This document shows, in pieces, positions 6,973-8,101 of a stretch of DNA of 8,101 nt (position 1 is the stretch's first letter; each line of letters opens with the position of its first letter). Location of the stretch: NCBI GenBank assembly GCA_023301205.1, contig JALZVC010000102.1:1-8101 (forward strand), written 5' to 3'. The position numbers and the translations under genes were made by a program. The stretch comes from Flavobacteriaceae bacterium. GTDB taxonomy: Bacteria > Bacteroidota > Bacteroidia > Flavobacteriales > Flavobacteriaceae. The notes under the pieces were generated by a model. It saw only the letters and a program-made list of their open reading frames with translations. It did no database searches and was not told the origin of the DNA.

Positions 6973-6991
6973 GCGTCAATACCTAATAAAA
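6973..6991 (+). repeat. Imperfect copy of the sequence before the S41 gene
   Basis: GCGTCAATA followed directly by CCTAATAAAA lies in the 44-base gap after the S41 gene. The sequence before that gene, at 5391-5415, has GCGCCAATA, then six other bases (GGAATG), then CCTAATTAAA. The two stretches therefore flank the S41 gene in the same orientation. The similarity is short and AT-rich and may be accidental. Confidence 0.2.
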
Positions 6992-6996
6992 TAGCA

Positions 6997-7632
6997 TTAC
7001 ATCTCAATCACAACACGGTCAACACCACGTCTAACTTTTTTCATACCTGCAAACATATCATCATCAGCACGATGACCAACTGCTAATACCAATACAGATT
7101 TTAAACCAAGCTTTTCTAAACCTAAGTATGCATCATATTTAGCAGGCTCAAAACCTTCTAATGGACACGCATCTATTTCTTCTAGGGCACAAACGGTAAG
7201 CAGGTTACCTAATGCAAGATAGGCCTGCTTTGTCATCCAACTTGAAATTTCTTCTTGTGATTTCTCTGAAAATGTTATGGTTAAAAACGACTCGAAAGGC
7301 GCCAAAATTTCTCTAGGGGTTGCTCTTATCTGCTCCACCTTATTAAAATACTTTTTTATATAATCATTTGTCAAAGTTGCTTCTCTGCATAAAACGAGTA
7401 CGTGCGAGCAATCGTTTACTTGAGGTTGACCCATCGTTATGGGCACCAAGTCTTCCTTCATTTTAGCTTTAGAAACAATCACCAGTTTTAATGGTTGTAA
7501 TCCATAAGAAGTAGCCGTAAGATTAAATGCTTCCTTTAAAATATCTAATTTATCCGAAGACAACTTCTTGGTTGTATCAAACTTTTTTGTTGCATAACGC
7601 CATTGTAATTTTTTTAGAATTTCCGAAGCCAT
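6997..7632 (-). CDS. NfsB-like nitroreductase family protein, NAD(P)H-dependent oxidoreductase
   Basis: Predicted cytosolic FMN enzyme that transfers electrons from NAD(P)H to quinones, nitro compounds or similar acceptors; the physiological substrate is not evident. Its 211 residues agree with the 215-220 of NfsB-type proteins. Visible family features are the N-terminal RYATKKFD (12-19), which binds the FMN phosphate, LTATSYGLQP (38-47), the LTVCALEEIDACPLEGFEP segment (145-163) with the ACPLEG loop over the flavin, and VLAVGHRADDD (182-192), followed by basic KKVRRGVDRVV (198-208) at the C-terminus. ATG 7632 is well placed: residues before RYATK match the family and a -7 element lies just upstream. 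It is convergent with the S41 gene and divergent from the thioesterase gene. Confidence 0.92.
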   Translation of the reverse strand: MASEILKKLQWRYATKKFDTTKKLSSDKLDILKEAFNLTATSYGLQPLKLVIVSKAKMKEDLVPITMGQPQVNDCSHVLVLCREATLTNDYIKKYFNKVEQIRATPREILAPFESFLTITFSEKSQEEISSWMTKQAYLALGNLLTVCALEEIDACPLEGFEPAKYDAYLGLEKLGLKSVLVLAVGHRADDDMFAGMKKVRRGVDRVVIEM

Positions 7633-7651
7633 AATCTGTATCTTTGAACCG

Positions 7652-7659
7652 CAAAAATA
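7652..7659 (-). promoter_or_regulatory. Nitroreductase gene promoter, -7 element TATTTTTG
   Basis: On the minus strand TATTTTTG fits TAnnTTTG exactly and is followed by CGG, a context like the TATATTTGCAC before purB. It lies 19 bases before the ATG, implying a leader of about 13 bases. The only nearby TTG is 12 bases upstream, too close for a normal -33 element, so the upstream half is weak. Confidence 0.5.
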
Positions 7660-7724
7660 CTACTATATAGACAATCTCACAGACTGGATAGTCATTGTTA
7701 GTTTTTATTTAACTATTAGTAATC

Positions 7725-8101
7725 ATGGAAAAAATAGAACGTCTTAAAAAAAGCAGCGAAACCAGGATATTTAAAGCAGTATTTCCTAATACAACAAATC
7801 ACTATGACACCTTGTTTGGTGGTACTGCGCTGCATATGATGGATGAAGCTAGTTTTATTTGTGCGACACGTTTTAGTAGAAAAAAAGTAGTTACCGTTTC
7901 TACAGATAAAATAGATTTTAATAGCCCCATACCACAAGGAACCATTATTGAACTTGTAGCTAGAGTTACTAAAGTAGGACGCACAAGCTGTGTGGTAAAA
8001 GTCGATATTTTTATGGAAGATATGTATAGCTATGAGCGCAGTAAGGCTGTTACTGGTCTGTTTACTTTTGTGGCCGTGGGTGATGATAAAAAACCTGTAG
8101 C
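7725..8101 (+). CDS. Acyl-CoA thioesterase, hotdog fold (partial, 3' end outside window)
   Basis: The first 125 codons of a gene that runs off the right edge without a stop. It encodes a hotdog-fold thioesterase of the YciA/BFIT/BACH group, which hydrolyses acyl-CoA to free acid and CoA in the cytosol. The typical beginning is present: FPNTTNHYDTLFGG (20-33) followed by the helix ALHMMDEASFICATRFS (35-51), with Asp40 in the usual catalytic position and Asn25 in the active-site strand. VVTVSTDKIDFNSPIPQGTI (55-74) and the C-terminal strand with KAVTGLFTFVAV (107-118) complete a single hotdog domain; a second one cannot be excluded beyond the edge. The normal length is about 130-170 residues. 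ATG 7725 is preceded by a 92-base intergenic region shared with the divergent nitroreductase gene. A weak -7-like TAGTTTTT is at 7699-7706. Confidence 0.88.
   Translation, partial: MEKIERLKKSSETRIFKAVFPNTTNHYDTLFGGTALHMMDEASFICATRFSRKKVVTVSTDKIDFNSPIPQGTIIELVARVTKVGRTSCVVKVDIFMEDMYSYERSKAVTGLFTFVAVGDDKKPV

Noticed and set aside
6953..6996. Terminator between the convergent S41 and nitroreductase genes
   Set aside because: No GC-rich stem with a following T-tract is visible in these 44 bases.
7699..7715. TAGTT/AACTA small inverted repeat before the thioesterase gene
   Set aside because: A 5-bp AT stem is too weak to call an operator or terminator.
7716..7984. Two minus-strand open frames at the right end
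   Set aside because: They are antisense to the thioesterase gene, whose plus-strand translation has the full hotdog signature.
1..8101. tRNA, rRNA, CRISPR array, insertion sequence, phage or defence system
   Set aside because: No cloverleaf-like sequence, spaced direct-repeat array, transposase or defence-family protein was seen; the coding space is filled by recognisable metabolic, regulatory and peptidase genes.

Overview
The window looks like chromosome of a member of the Bacteroidota, most probably a marine-type Flavobacteriaceae. The evidence is the AT-rich sequence, the short leaders with -7 elements matching the Bacteroidota pattern TAnnTTTG (291-298, 5412-5419, and 7652-7659 on the minus strand), the absence of clear Shine-Dalgarno sequences, and the protein families present (PepD-type M20 dipeptidase, a DUF3810-type membrane metallopeptidase, secreted S41 peptidase). 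The genus cannot be fixed from sequence alone.

Layout. Positions 1-320 are AT-rich and hold no intact gene, only a possible decayed coding remnant at the left edge and the purB promoter. purB (adenylosuccinate lyase, +, 321-1664) converges on pepD (cytosolic dipeptidase, -, 1779-3239). Between them lie four 7-bp GTTGGAA-type repeats and a near-perfect bidirectional terminator. pepD diverges from a membrane-anchored DUF3810 protein with an HExxH motif (+). Its best start is ATG 3430, not the upstream in-frame TTG at 3382. An AraC-family regulator (+, 4600-5373) and a secreted S41-family peptidase (+, best start ATG 5438, ending 6952) follow. They converge on an NfsB-like nitroreductase (-, 6997-7632), which is divergent from a hotdog acyl-CoA thioesterase (+, 7725 onward) cut off by the right edge.

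How the genes relate. purB, pepD, the nitroreductase and the thioesterase are ordinary housekeeping or metabolic genes, each apparently with its own promoter. The AraC/S41 pair stands out: it is visibly more AT-rich than its neighbours, it sits between two core-type genes, and short related sequences occur at its edges. It may be an acquired two-gene module in which the regulator controls the peptidase, but this is inference.

I found no clear novel multi-gene system. The items most worth checking are the AraC/S41 module and its boundary motifs, the uncharacterised DUF3810 metallopeptidase, the altered active-site context of the S41 peptidase, and the possible relic at the left edge.
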